64,000 nucleotides of DNA from Rhinopithecimicrobium faecis (lineage in GTDB: Bacteria > Bacteroidota > Bacteroidia > Sphingobacteriales > Sphingobacteriaceae). The notes beneath the pieces are model-generated. The model was not told the DNA's origin. It ran no database searches and saw nothing but the letters and a program-made list of their open reading frames with translations. A program made the position numbers and the translations under genes. The stretch is taken from positions 1-64,000 of the forward strand of contig JAGKSB010000011.1 of the NCBI GenBank assembly GCA_017942165.1, in the 5' to 3' direction. This document shows positions 16,961 to 26,150 of the stretch, piece by piece (position 1 is the stretch's first letter; the number at the start of each line of letters is the position of its first letter).

Positions 16961-18649
16961 ATGATGAAAAGTAATACTTTTTTTGCATTAGCGCTCGCTT
17001 TGCTATTTCCCATTTTTTCACAAGCACAGCTTCCTGGATTTACCAACGACCAGCACACGCGTGCAGACTCCTTGCGAGGCACGCTAACGCCCTTACGCAG
17101 CTGCTACGACGTAAACTACTACCACTTAGATGTGAAGGTAGATATCCCTAACCGGGCGATTGCAGGCTCGAATTTAATTCAGTTCACGGCGACAGAAGAT
17201 TTTGAAAAATTGCAGTTTGACCTCTTCGATGATTTGAAAATAGATTACATACAGTATCACGGAGAAAAACTACCCTATAAACGGGAATTTAATGCCGTAT
17301 TTGTCGCCTTCCCAAAGACCATTAAAAAAGGAAGCCTAGATGCTTTTCAGGTATTCTATTCCGGACGCCCACGTCAGGCAAACCGCGCCCCTTGGGATGG
17401 CGGATTTGATTGGAAAATAGATAGCCAGGGAAAACCTTGGGTAGCAACAGCCTGCCAAGGGCTTGGAGCCTCCGCATGGTGGCCCAATAAAGACCATCAG
17501 TCGGATGAAGTCGATAGCATGCTTATCTCCGTCGCTGTACCTTCAGCGCTGATGAATATTAGCAATGGACGCCTCCGAAGTACGGAAAAGCTGAAAGGAG
17601 GCTATACGAAGTACAACTGGTTTGTAGCCAACCCCATAAACAATTATAATGTAGCCCTCAATATCGGCGACTACGTAAACCTAAAAGATAGCTATACGGG
17701 TGAAAAAGGTGTTTTAGACATCGACTACTACGTACTTCGTGAAAATAAAGATCGTGCATTTAACCATCTCTCTAAAAATACCAAAGATGTGCTGCAAGCG
17801 CTAGAACATTGGTTTGGCCCCTACCCCTGGTATGAAGATGGCTATAAGTTAGTCGAGACCTCGCACCTAGGGATGGAACATCAGTCAGCCATAGCCTATG
17901 GAAATAAATATATGAATGGCTACTTGGGGCGAGATGGCTCGGGAACAGGCTATGGCAATAAATGGGATTTTATTATTATTCATGAATCTGGTCATGAGTG
18001 GTTTGGCAATAATATCACGGCAAAAGATCTAGCGGACATGTGGATTCATGAAAGTTTTACCAATTACTCGGAATCCCTTTTTATAGAATATTTTTATGGA
18101 AAACAAGCAGCCCAGGACTATCTGTATGGCAACCGCAAAGGAATTTTAAATGACCGCCCCCTGTATGGTATTCCCAATGTCAATAAATCAGGCTCTGGCG
18201 ATATGTATCTAAAGGGTGGTGTCCTTATGAATCAGGTGCGAACGATTATTAATGATGACCGCAAATGGTCCGCGATACTCCGCGGATTAAACACTAAATT
18301 CTACCATAAAACAGTAGATTATAAGGATATTGTAGGCTATATCACCGCCGCATCGGGCATCGACTTCAACCCTATTTTCGAGCAATATGTACGCTTTAAA
18401 ACGCTGCCTACACTGGAAGTTTATTTCGATCAGGAGGGGAAAATATATGGCCGATGGAATGCCGAAGCAACGAATTTCACGATGCCAATAGCCATCCAAA
18501 ATACAAACGGCAGCTACGAAATGGTAACCATCACCAATAAATATCGCCCCCTTGGAATCTCTGGATTAACAAAAAATAGCTTTAAAATTGACGAGCAGAA
18601 TTTTTATGTAGGACTACTGATACAGGATTTTCAATACCCTAAAAAATAA
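16961..18649 (+). CDS. Secreted M1 family metallopeptidase
   Basis: This 562-residue exported aminopeptidase-type protein has a signal peptide ending at SQAQ (about residue 23), the zinc site HESGHEWFGNN (HExxH) and the third ligand in WIHESFTNYSE, 18 residues on. The exopeptidase motif GAMEN of classic M1 enzymes appears as GMEHQSA, so specificity may differ. It belongs to the short M1 type common in Bacteroidetes, without the long C-terminal helical domain. It likely trims peptides in the periplasm or outside the cell. It is monocistronic; a 200-base gap separates it from mreB. Confidence 0.9.
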   Translation: MMKSNTFFALALALLFPIFSQAQLPGFTNDQHTRADSLRGTLTPLRSCYDVNYYHLDVKVDIPNRAIAGSNLIQFTATEDFEKLQFDLFDDLKIDYIQYHGEKLPYKREFNAVFVAFPKTIKKGSLDAFQVFYSGRPRQANRAPWDGGFDWKIDSQGKPWVATACQGLGASAWWPNKDHQSDEVDSMLISVAVPSALMNISNGRLRSTEKLKGGYTKYNWFVANPINNYNVALNIGDYVNLKDSYTGEKGVLDIDYYVLRENKDRAFNHLSKNTKDVLQALEHWFGPYPWYEDGYKLVETSHLGMEHQSAIAYGNKYMNGYLGRDGSGTGYGNKWDFIIIHESGHEWFGNNITAKDLADMWIHESFTNYSESLFIEYFYGKQAAQDYLYGNRKGILNDRPLYGIPNVNKSGSGDMYLKGGVLMNQVRTIINDDRKWSAILRGLNTKFYHKTVDYKDIVGYITAASGIDFNPIFEQYVRFKTLPTLEVYFDQEGKIYGRWNAEATNFTMPIAIQNTNGSYEMVTITNKYRPLGISGLTKNSFKIDEQNFYVGLLIQDFQYPKK

Positions 18650-18810
18650 GCGCCATCAAAGAGGTTTTTTTTTCAATTTAATACGTTTATTACATACTTA
18701 AAATTAAGAATTTACGTTTAAAAGGAATAGCCTCTCCGTGTCAGCAAAATCTAACTGTAAAAAGAATATTTTTTTTGGATAGAGTGTATGCTGATTCACG
18801 ATTTTTTCAG

Positions 18811-18818
18811 TAGGTTTG
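18811..18818 (+). promoter_or_regulatory. Probable -7 promoter element for mreB
   Basis: TAGGTTTG matches the Bacteroidetes -7 element TAnnTTTG and lies 34 bases before the mreB ATG. A CTG at 18791-18793 stands in for the -33 TTG at close to the right distance. The element sits inside what would be an N-terminal extension from 18816, which supports the shorter start. Confidence 0.45.
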
Positions 18819-18851
18819 CATATTAATATAAAATGGGATAAAAAATACCAA

Positions 18852-19877
18852 ATGGGGTTATTTAATTGGTTTACGCAAGAAGTTGCAATCGATTTGGGGA
18901 CAGCAAATACCCTTATCATTCACAATGACAAAGTAGTAGTAGATGAGCCTTCTATCGTGGCTTTCGACCGGACAACAAATAAGGTTATCGCGATCGGGAG
19001 ATCTGCTATGCAGATGGAAGGCAAGACGCACGACAATATAAAAACTGTACGCCCATTACGCGACGGTGTAATTGCAGACTTTACGGCTGCTGAGCACCTT
19101 ATTCGTGGGATGGTGAAGTTAGTTAACAATGGTAAAAGTTGGTTTTTCCCTTCTTTACGTATGGTGGTATGTATTCCTTCGGGCATTACAGAAGTTGAAA
19201 AACGCGCCGTACGTGACTCCGCAGAAATTGCTGGAGCTAAGGAAGTGTACTTAATACATGAACCGATGGCTGCGGCAGTAGGGATTGGTATCGATGTGGA
19301 AGAACCGATGGGAAACATGATTATTGATATCGGTGGTGGAACGACAGAAATTGCGGTAATCGCTCTTTCAGGCATCGTTTGCGACCAATCTATTCGTGTG
19401 GCCGGAGATAATTTTGACTCTGATATCGTTCAATATATCCGTAGACAGCACAATATTATGATTGGCGACCGTACGGCTGAAAAGATTAAAATTGAAGTAG
19501 GTGCTGCACTCCCTGAATTACACGAGCCACCAGCAGATTTTGCTGTTCAAGGGCGTGATTTAATGACGGGTATCCCTAAGCAGATTACGGTCTCTTACAC
19601 CGAGATTGCACACTGCTTAGATAAGTCTATTTCGAAAATTGAAGAAGCTATTCTTAAAGCCCTAGAAATTACACCTCCAGAATTATCTGCTGATATCTAC
19701 CAAACAGGAATTTATTTAACAGGTGGTGGTGCGTTACTACGCGGCTTAGATAGACGTATTCAAGCAAAAACAAAACTTCCAGTACACGTAGCTGAAGATC
19801 CGCTTCGCGCCGTGGTACGTGGAACAGGCATTGCCCTGAAAAATATCGGTCGCTTTAAGTTCTTAATGCAGTCTTAA
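18852..19877 (+). CDS. mreB: Rod shape-determining protein MreB
   Basis: This 341-residue bacterial actin forms membrane-bound filaments that steer cell-wall elongation. It begins MGLFNWFTQEVAIDLGTANT, with the amphipathic N-terminus and phosphate-1 loop. It also has the phosphate-2 loop MIIDIGGGTTEIAVIAL and the adenosine motif TGGGALLRGLD. I chose the ATG at 18852 because a start at 18816 would overlap the promoter element. The mreC-mreD-mrdA-rodA genes follow, but a very strong hairpin separates them from mreB, so mreB can be expressed in excess of the rest. Confidence 0.97.
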   Translation: MGLFNWFTQEVAIDLGTANTLIIHNDKVVVDEPSIVAFDRTTNKVIAIGRSAMQMEGKTHDNIKTVRPLRDGVIADFTAAEHLIRGMVKLVNNGKSWFFPSLRMVVCIPSGITEVEKRAVRDSAEIAGAKEVYLIHEPMAAAVGIGIDVEEPMGNMIIDIGGGTTEIAVIALSGIVCDQSIRVAGDNFDSDIVQYIRRQHNIMIGDRTAEKIKIEVGAALPELHEPPADFAVQGRDLMTGIPKQITVSYTEIAHCLDKSISKIEEAILKALEITPPELSADIYQTGIYLTGGGALLRGLDRRIQAKTKLPVHVAEDPLRAVVRGTGIALKNIGRFKFLMQS

Positions 19878-19901
19878 AAGATCTTTATTCTAAAAGATAA
19901 C

Positions 19902-19939
19902 AGCGATATAAAGGGAGTCAAGACTCCCTTTATATCGCT
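19902..19939 (+). terminator. 18-bp perfect hairpin between mreB and mreC
   Basis: AGCGATATAAAGGGAGTC (19902-19919) is an exact reverse complement of 19922-19939, with a 2-base loop. It starts 25 bases after the mreB stop and is followed by TTATTTATTACC, a weak U-rich tail. It should end or attenuate most transcripts after mreB, or serve as an mRNA 3' stabiliser for mreB. Confidence 0.8.
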
Positions 19940-19970
19940 TATTTATTACCTATAATATAGTACAGCAATA

Positions 19971-20816
19971 ATGAGAGCCCTATGGTTATTCTTAAGACGA
20001 TATAATGCCTTCTTTTGGTTTATACTATTCTTTGGATTTTCCCTTGTATTAGTCGTTCTGAAGAATAATTACCAACGCTCTTCTGCTTTTAACTCCTCCA
20101 ATGCCCTCGTTGGGGAAGCCTATGCACGCATTAATTCCTGGAAAAGCTATCTGCTACTGACAGAAACTAATGAAAATCTTGCAAAGGAAAATGCTCAGCT
20201 TCGCAACAACCTACAGTATTTCACGACGCATGACACCACGCGGATGACGACTGTCTTACCGAAGATAGATTCGGCACAAGTAAGCCGTTATGACTTTCAA
20301 GTAGCGAAGGTTACCAATAATAGCGTCCACCAGAAAAGTAATTATATCACCCTGGATAAAGGTCTAGCAGATGGCGTAGAAAAAGGTATGGGTGTCATCT
20401 CCTCCAATGGTGTCGTAGGCTATGTATTGCATGTGTCAAAACATTTCTGTACGGTACAATCACTGTTGCATCCAGACACCAAGATTTCAGTCACTTTAGA
20501 TAGCACAGATGTATTTGGCTCCTTAGTATGGGGGAATAATATTGACTACCGTCTAGCCATGGTAAAAGATATCCCAAATCACGTAAAAGTTAAAAAAGGC
20601 GAAAAAGTATACACCTCAGGCTTCTCGGAACATTTTCCAAAAGGAATATATGTCGGCATGGTCATGGAAACAGGAATTACTTCCGGCGACAGCTTCTTAG
20701 ATCTGCGTATTATCTTAAGTAATGACTTTGCAAAATTACAACAGGTGTATATCGTAAAAGATATCTATGCTAAGGAAAAACGTGAATTAGAAGCATTAAA
20801 TCAAGACAATGGGTAG
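19971..20816 (+). CDS. mreC: Rod shape-determining protein MreC
   Basis: This 281-residue inner-membrane protein has one N-terminal membrane segment (YNAFFWFILFFGFSLVLVVL, about 10-29). A coiled coil follows (NENLAKENAQLRNNLQ, about 62-78), then the double beta-barrel periplasmic domain with NYITLDKGLADGVEKGMGVI and SDVFGSLVWGNN-type strands. It links MreB to the elongation synthases PBP2 and RodA. It overlaps mreD by 8 bases. The 30-base spacer upstream contains TATAATA-like sequence after the strong hairpin, so a separate promoter is possible. Confidence 0.93.
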   Translation: MRALWLFLRRYNAFFWFILFFGFSLVLVVLKNNYQRSSAFNSSNALVGEAYARINSWKSYLLLTETNENLAKENAQLRNNLQYFTTHDTTRMTTVLPKIDSAQVSRYDFQVAKVTNNSVHQKSNYITLDKGLADGVEKGMGVISSNGVVGYVLHVSKHFCTVQSLLHPDTKISVTLDSTDVFGSLVWGNNIDYRLAMVKDIPNHVKVKKGEKVYTSGFSEHFPKGIYVGMVMETGITSGDSFLDLRIILSNDFAKLQQVYIVKDIYAKEKRELEALNQDNG

Positions 20817-21330
20817 CATATTATTTTTCAACATCCTACGATTTGTAGCCCTATTTATTCTACAAGTCTTTTTATTTAAGAATATTGGTTATTATAATCT
20901 AGCAACGCCATTTCCTTATATTCTAATTATACTACTGCTGCCGATAGGAATTCCAAATATCGTACTCTATACCCTGGCTTTCTTAACGGGATTATGTGTA
21001 GACTCTTTTTACGACACCTTAGGAATTCATGCTGCAGCTTGTGTATCCATGGCCTTTTTCCGTATTTTCTTCTTCAAAATCACCTTAGAAGTAGACATGG
21101 TAGAATCCTACCTGACACCGCTGTTAGGGGAGATGAATTTCAAATGGTTTCTCTCCTATGTATTCTTCAGTGCCCTTGTACATCATACGGTACTCTACTT
21201 TTTAGAAACATTTAATTTCCATCAACTTCCTTATACGCTGATGAGTATAGGATTAAGTTGTATCTTTACCTTAGTAATCAGTCTAATATTTAGTTTTCTT
21301 TTTTATAAGAAGAAGAAGAATCGTAGTTAA
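20809..21330 (+). CDS. mreD: Rod shape-determining protein MreD
   Basis: This 173-residue integral membrane protein has about five hydrophobic segments, including FVALFILQVFLF, ILIILLLPIGIPNIVLYTLAFLTGL and a C-terminal one ending in a basic KKKKNRS tail. MreD has little sequence conservation, so the call rests on size, topology and position between mreC (8-base overlap) and the PBP2 gene. It belongs to the elongasome. Confidence 0.88.
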   Translation: MGSILFFNILRFVALFILQVFLFKNIGYYNLATPFPYILIILLLPIGIPNIVLYTLAFLTGLCVDSFYDTLGIHAAACVSMAFFRIFFFKITLEVDMVESYLTPLLGEMNFKWFLSYVFFSALVHHTVLYFLETFNFHQLPYTLMSIGLSCIFTLVISLIFSFLFYKKKKNRS

Positions 21331-21363
21331 CCATTCTACTCAAACGAACAATAACCTTGACAT

Positions 21364-23370
21364 ATGAACAGCTTCTTCGCTCGTAAATACGTAATTCAGG
21401 GGATATTCATAAGTGTTGCCATCCTGATTATTGCCCGATTATTTTATCTTCAAATTATTGATGATTCTTATTTGCTGTCGGCCAATAATAATGTTTTGCG
21501 CAAAGTTATTGTTTATCCTGCACGTGGTGTTATCTTAGATCGCAATGGGGAAGTCTTGGTTCAGAATGAACCCGTATATGACTTAATTGTCACCCCCCGT
21601 GAAGCGAAAGATATCGACACCCTTCTACTCTGTAATTTAATAAATATTGATACTGTAGGCTTCCGTAAGCGTATGGATAAAGCGCGCGCGCAATCCCCCT
21701 ACCGGGCCTCCATCTTTGAAAAACAACTCTCCTCGCGAACATATGCTAAATTACAAGAGCATCTCTATAAGTTTCGAGGCTTTTATGTGCAAAATAGAAC
21801 CGTACGCTCCTACCCAGATAGTATGGCGGCTCAATTTCTGGGCTATATCCTAGAAGTTAATGACCGCGATATTGAGCGCTCCAAAGGATTCTATAAAGCG
21901 GGAGATTATATCGGTGCTTCGGGTGTTGAAAGTTCTTATGAGGAGCTGCTACGTGGTAATCGAGGCGTTAAAAATTTAATGGTGGATGCTTTAAATCGTC
22001 CCAAAGGTATATTTTCCGAAGGAAAATACGATACCCTAGCGGTATCTGGGGATGGGCTCGTGTCTTCCTTGGATAAGGATCTTCAAATCCTTGCGGAACG
22101 TCTGATGAAAAATAAAATTGGCTCCGTCGTAGCTATTGAACCTTCTTCGGGGGAAATACTATCTTTTGTAAGTAGCCCCAGCTATGACCCCAACCTGATG
22201 GTCGGTCGCGAGCGTGGCAATAACTATATGAAGCTGTTAAACGATCCGCATAAGCCGATGTTTGACCGCCCAATTCAAGCCTCCTACCCGCCAGGATCGG
22301 TATTCAAAGTCGTGGCAGCCTTGACGGCACAGCAGGCTGGCGTTATCGACCAGCATTCCACGTTTATGTGCCCTGGCTACTACTCTTATGGTGGCGGGCG
22401 CGCACGTATGCGCTGTACGCACGTCCACGGAACCACCAGCTTAGTGCACTCCATTGAAGGTTCATGTAACACCTATTATGGGCATGTATATGCGCGAATG
22501 ATAGACTCCCGCGGGATGTCGGGCCCGAAAGCTTACGACCTCTGGCGCGAAGGAATCATGAAATTTGGTATCGGCCAAAAATTAGGAATTGACCTTCCGG
22601 GGGAAAAACCAGGGTTAATTCCGACGTCTGATTTTTACACAAAACGCTACGGCTCCACCAAGTGGCGCTCAGGCTATAATATCTCCCTTTCTATCGGTCA
22701 GGGGGAAATGGGAATTACCCCTCTGCAGATGGCTAATATCATGGCTATTGTTGCCAACCGTGGCTTTTACTACCGACCTCACCTCATCAAAGGAATTGGG
22801 GAGAAGAAAATCGTCAAAGAGGAATTTACAGAGAAAATATATGCCGGTGTAGACACCAAATATTATGAATCCGTGATTGAAGGGATGAGCCGCGTAGTAA
22901 ATCAACCCGGAGGGACAGGCTATTCCGTGCGCATCAATGGCATAGAAATGTGTGGAAAAACAGGAACTGTACAGAATCCTCATGGTGAAAATCACGCTGT
23001 ATTCTTTGCTTTTGCTCCCCGTGAAAACCCTAAAATCGCCATCGCTGTATTCGTAGAAAATGCCGGATATGGTGGTACATGGGCAGGCCCCATTGCTTCA
23101 ATGCTCGTGGAAAAGCACCTGAAAGACACCATCACCATTCCTAAATATATTCAAGACCGTATCTTTAATGCTAATCTTCTGCCTGCAGTGAAAGTCGCTG
23201 CACCGAAAGCGAAAGATGCAGCGAAAGTTGCGGCAAACACGACGGCAGGACTCCCAAAGAGTAGAATTCCGAGCACACTACGTATCAACGCCGACTTCAG
23301 TCCACGTGTCAATGAGGATAATGCCCGTGTTAATCCATTAATCGAATTTAATAGTCAAGTCTATGAATAA
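21364..23370 (+). CDS. mrdA: Penicillin-binding protein 2 (elongation transpeptidase)
   Basis: This 668-residue protein cross-links peptidoglycan during side-wall growth. It has an N-terminal membrane anchor (GIFISVAILIIARLFYLQII), a pedestal domain with PARGVILDRNGEVL, and the transpeptidase domain with the catalytic S312-x-x-K315 (PGSVFK), SCN (about 369-371, EGSCNTYYG) and K532-TGT. The C-terminal tail of about 60 residues is Ala/Lys-rich and not part of the enzyme core. It overlaps rodA by 8 bases, in line with PBP2 and RodA working as one complex. Confidence 0.95.
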   Translation: MNSFFARKYVIQGIFISVAILIIARLFYLQIIDDSYLLSANNNVLRKVIVYPARGVILDRNGEVLVQNEPVYDLIVTPREAKDIDTLLLCNLINIDTVGFRKRMDKARAQSPYRASIFEKQLSSRTYAKLQEHLYKFRGFYVQNRTVRSYPDSMAAQFLGYILEVNDRDIERSKGFYKAGDYIGASGVESSYEELLRGNRGVKNLMVDALNRPKGIFSEGKYDTLAVSGDGLVSSLDKDLQILAERLMKNKIGSVVAIEPSSGEILSFVSSPSYDPNLMVGRERGNNYMKLLNDPHKPMFDRPIQASYPPGSVFKVVAALTAQQAGVIDQHSTFMCPGYYSYGGGRARMRCTHVHGTTSLVHSIEGSCNTYYGHVYARMIDSRGMSGPKAYDLWREGIMKFGIGQKLGIDLPGEKPGLIPTSDFYTKRYGSTKWRSGYNISLSIGQGEMGITPLQMANIMAIVANRGFYYRPHLIKGIGEKKIVKEEFTEKIYAGVDTKYYESVIEGMSRVVNQPGGTGYSVRINGIEMCGKTGTVQNPHGENHAVFFAFAPRENPKIAIAVFVENAGYGGTWAGPIASMLVEKHLKDTITIPKYIQDRIFNANLLPAVKVAAPKAKDAAKVAANTTAGLPKSRIPSTLRINADFSPRVNEDNARVNPLIEFNSQVYE

Positions 23371-24631
23371 TCAGCGTGCAAACAACTTTGGGGTGAAGAT
23401 TGATTGGCTGACCATTCTGCTCTGGTTACTCCTTTGTATTATCGGCTGGTTCAATATCCATGCTGCGGTATATGATCCTGAGCAACCTTCTTTATTTAGC
23501 TTAGGCACCAACTATGGGAAGCAGTCCATCTATATTATATCGGCCTTAATAATAGGTGCCTGTATCTTAATTATAGATGCAAAATTTTTCTCCTCAGCGT
23601 CACCATTTATTTATGGGGTTACGGTAATCCTCTTAATGGTTGTACTCGTTGTGGGAAGAAATGTCGGGGGTAACCAAGCGTGGATTCCCCTGGGTAGTTT
23701 TCGTTTACAGCCCTCAGAATTTGGAAAACTGGCCACCTGCTTATTGCTGGCCAACTACTTAAGCTCTCAGAGCACAAAGATCCCCAATACAAAGTCTTTA
23801 ATAATCGCTGCATCAATCGTCCTGCTGCCTGTATTCCTCGTGATGTTACAGCCAGATACGGGTTCGGCATTAGCCTTTTTCTCCTTAATATTCGTCTTCT
23901 ACCGCGAAGGGTACGTCAACACCAACCTCCTCATTTTTGGCGGTCTTTGTATCCTGCTATTTGTGCTAACGCTATTAATTAATCAATGGATTCTCATCGG
24001 TATACTTGCGGGTATCATTGGTCTGTTAATGTATTTTATGCGCCGCAGAAGAAAAAATTTAATCAATCTAGGTATTCTTTTTGCCGTTTCATCCCTCTAT
24101 ATCTGCTGTGTGGAGTTTGCCTATGACAATATATTACAAGCGCATCAGCGTAATCGTATCGATATTATTCTCGGGAAAATGGATGACCCCCGTGGTCAAG
24201 GATACAACCTTAACCAATCTAAGATTGCCATAGGCTCAGGACAGCTATTCGGGAAGGGCTACCTGCAAGGAACTCAGACAAAATACAACTTCGTGCCTGA
24301 GCAGAGTACGGATTTTATATTCTGTACCATTGGGGAGGAATGGGGATTTGTAGGCTGCGTAACAGTTGTAGCCATCTACGTGACGCTGCTCCTACGTATC
24401 GTACATATTGCCGAACGACAGCGCTCCGCATTTGCCAGGATATACGCATATGGGGTGGCCTCTATACTATTCTTCCACTTCTTTATAAATATAGGTATGA
24501 CCATCGGTATTGTCCCTGTCATTGGAATTCCATTGCCATTTTTGTCCTATGGAGGTTCCTCTCTCTGGAGCTTTACAATCCTCTTATTTATAATGCTAAG
24601 ATTTGACTCTAATAGAAAAGGGATTGTTTAA
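23363..24631 (+). CDS. rodA: Peptidoglycan glycosyltransferase RodA
   Basis: This 422-residue SEDS-family polytopic membrane protein polymerises lipid II into glycan strands together with PBP2. Visible family blocks are AWIPLGSFRLQPSEFGKLA, MLQPDTGSALAFF, FVPEQSTDFIFCTIGEEWGFVGC and the last GIPLPFLSYGGSS. About ten membrane segments are seen. An extra hydrophobic plus basic insert (YFMRRRRKNLINLG) lies mid-protein. Transcription ends at a hairpin that overlaps the stop codon. Confidence 0.95.
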   Translation: MNNQRANNFGVKIDWLTILLWLLLCIIGWFNIHAAVYDPEQPSLFSLGTNYGKQSIYIISALIIGACILIIDAKFFSSASPFIYGVTVILLMVVLVVGRNVGGNQAWIPLGSFRLQPSEFGKLATCLLLANYLSSQSTKIPNTKSLIIAASIVLLPVFLVMLQPDTGSALAFFSLIFVFYREGYVNTNLLIFGGLCILLFVLTLLINQWILIGILAGIIGLLMYFMRRRRKNLINLGILFAVSSLYICCVEFAYDNILQAHQRNRIDIILGKMDDPRGQGYNLNQSKIAIGSGQLFGKGYLQGTQTKYNFVPEQSTDFIFCTIGEEWGFVGCVTVVAIYVTLLLRIVHIAERQRSAFARIYAYGVASILFFHFFINIGMTIGIVPVIGIPLPFLSYGGSSLWSFTILLFIMLRFDSNRKGIV

Positions 24632-24648
24632 AACAATCCCTTTTTTTT
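24616..24648. terminator. Terminator shared by rodA and the convergent operon
   Basis: AAAAGGGATTGTT (24616-24628) pairs with AACAATCCCTTTT (24632-24644), followed by more T to 24648. The left arm includes the last codons of rodA. On the minus strand the A-run upstream becomes the U-tract, so it can also end the convergent operon. Confidence 0.85.
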
Positions 24649-24681
24649 ATACGTTAATCTGTCCGCCTGCTTTTAGGAAAT

Positions 24682-25536
24682 CTAAAACCGGGATAGCACG
24701 AGTTTTATAGCTTCCTCTACAACTTGTGCGGGATTGCTATGGAACGTACCATTCTGACGACTGGCAAGAATTGCATTTATGGAAAGTGCCTGGTGGCCAA
24801 ACATATTACTCAAAGCATATATTCCTGCTGTTTCCATTTCCAAATTCGTGATACGTTGATCGCCAACCTGCACATTTGCAGCACGCGTAATTAAGTCAGG
24901 AATCTGTTTTCCACCACGCAGACTACGTCCTTGAGGCGCATAAAACCCTGGAGCTGTCATCGTTATTCCCTTAGGTAGGTCAAATGCATATTTTGCGATT
25001 AAGTCCACTCCTGCAGTCCCCACATAAGGCTTTAGCGCTAATGTTGGAAATGCGGCCATTACAGCCTCCTGAATACCTTGCTCTTCTACCGATTGCTGCT
25101 TAACATAATATTGCATCAAAGCGTCAAATCCAATACCATACGCTGAAGCCACAATCGTTCCCATAGGAATATCAGCTTGCAAAGCACCAGATGTACCTAT
25201 GCGAATAATGGAAAGCTCCTTAAGCGTCTCATTTATGGTACGCTCTTGAAAGTTTATATTCACGAGTGCATCTAATTCATTTAAGACAATATCAATATTA
25301 TCGGTACCTATACCGGTGGATATTACTGAAATTCGCTTTGTGCCGATATACCCAGTATGGGTAATAAATTCTCTTTTCCCCTTCTTCAATTCAATGCGAT
25401 CGAAGTATTTTGATACTTCTGCTACGCGATCGGGATCACCTACGGTAATCACTGTATCAGCAATATCTTCGGGCAATAAATTCAAATGATAAATACTACC
25501 ATCTGGATTGATAATTAGTTCTGACTCCTGAATCAT
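24682..25536 (-). CDS. Nucleoside phosphorylase (uridine phosphorylase-like)
   Basis: This 284-residue protein of the PNP/UDP phosphorylase family cleaves nucleosides with phosphate. It contains VITVGDPDRVAEVSKYFD near the N-terminus, STGIGTDNIDIVLNELDAL, the phosphate-site strand IRIGTSGALQADIPMG and the substrate block NLEMETAGIYALS. The length is slightly above Escherichia coli Udp (253), with an insert around ITMTAPGFYAPQGRSLRG. The ATG overlaps the stop of yigZ by 4 bases (ATGA). It is the last gene of a four-gene minus-strand operon for salvage, stress or housekeeping functions. Confidence 0.88.
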   Translation of the reverse strand: MIQESELIINPDGSIYHLNLLPEDIADTVITVGDPDRVAEVSKYFDRIELKKGKREFITHTGYIGTKRISVISTGIGTDNIDIVLNELDALVNINFQERTINETLKELSIIRIGTSGALQADIPMGTIVASAYGIGFDALMQYYVKQQSVEEQGIQEAVMAAFPTLALKPYVGTAGVDLIAKYAFDLPKGITMTAPGFYAPQGRSLRGGKQIPDLITRAANVQVGDQRITNLEMETAGIYALSNMFGHQALSINAILASRQNGTFHSNPAQVVEEAIKLVLSRF

Positions 25537-26150
25537 CGTGTATATAAATAAGTTATTTTACAATCTTTAATTTTCTCTATTTTACCAATGACAGTATTCA
25601 CCTCCATCTTACGCACTTGAATTTCCATGTAACAGGCGTTATCAAACTCTTGATTTAATACCTGCACTTGCTCCTCCTTAAGGATACGCATAACATCATT
25701 CATGCTGAGGTAGTCAAAGGAAATTCCATAGCAATCATCTACCGTCTTGCTAATTACTTCCGCCTGCGCAATAGCATCTACTGTTGCAGACTTATAAGCA
25801 TTAATCAGCCCCGGAACCCCCAGCAGTGTTCCCCCAAAATAGCGTACGACAATAACGATAACATTTGTAAGCCCTGCGGAAAGTAAAGCATTTAAGATGG
25901 GTCTTCCTGCGGTTCCCGAAGGCTCCCCATCGTCATTGACCCGAAATACCGCTGGATCAACAGTCAGCCGATAAGCGTAGCAATGGTGCCTCGCTTTGGG
26001 GTGTAAAGCTTTAACATCCGCGATGCGAGCCTTTAGCTCAGACTCAGCTTGGAAAGGAAATGCGTAGGCTATAAATTTAGAACCTTTGTCTCTAAAAATC
26101 CCTTCTGTCTCCCTAGCAATAGTTTGGTATGTATCTTCAAATAAACTCAC
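25533..26150 (-). CDS. yigZ: YigZ/IMPACT family protein, GTG start
   Basis: This 205-residue protein has the UPF0029 N-domain (GSKFIAYAFPFQAESELKARI, HPKARHHCYAYRL and DDGEPSGTAGRPILNAL) and a ferredoxin-like C-domain. The eukaryotic relative IMPACT regulates translation through GCN1; the bacterial role is not settled. The start is GTG at 26150, overlapping the stop of the downstream-lying transporter frame by four bases. It overlaps both operon neighbours, so translational coupling is likely. Confidence 0.9.
   Translation of the reverse strand: MSLFEDTYQTIARETEGIFRDKGSKFIAYAFPFQAESELKARIADVKALHPKARHHCYAYRLTVDPAVFRVNDDGEPSGTAGRPILNALLSAGLTNVIVIVVRYFGGTLLGVPGLINAYKSATVDAIAQAEVISKTVDDCYGISFDYLSMNDVMRILKEEQVQVLNQEFDNACYMEIQVRKMEVNTVIGKIEKIKDCKITYLYTR

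Noticed and set aside
18920..19375. A 151-residue open frame antisense to mreB
   Set aside because: It mirrors the codon structure of mreB on the other strand and has low-complexity Ser/Ile/Pro content without a recognisable domain.
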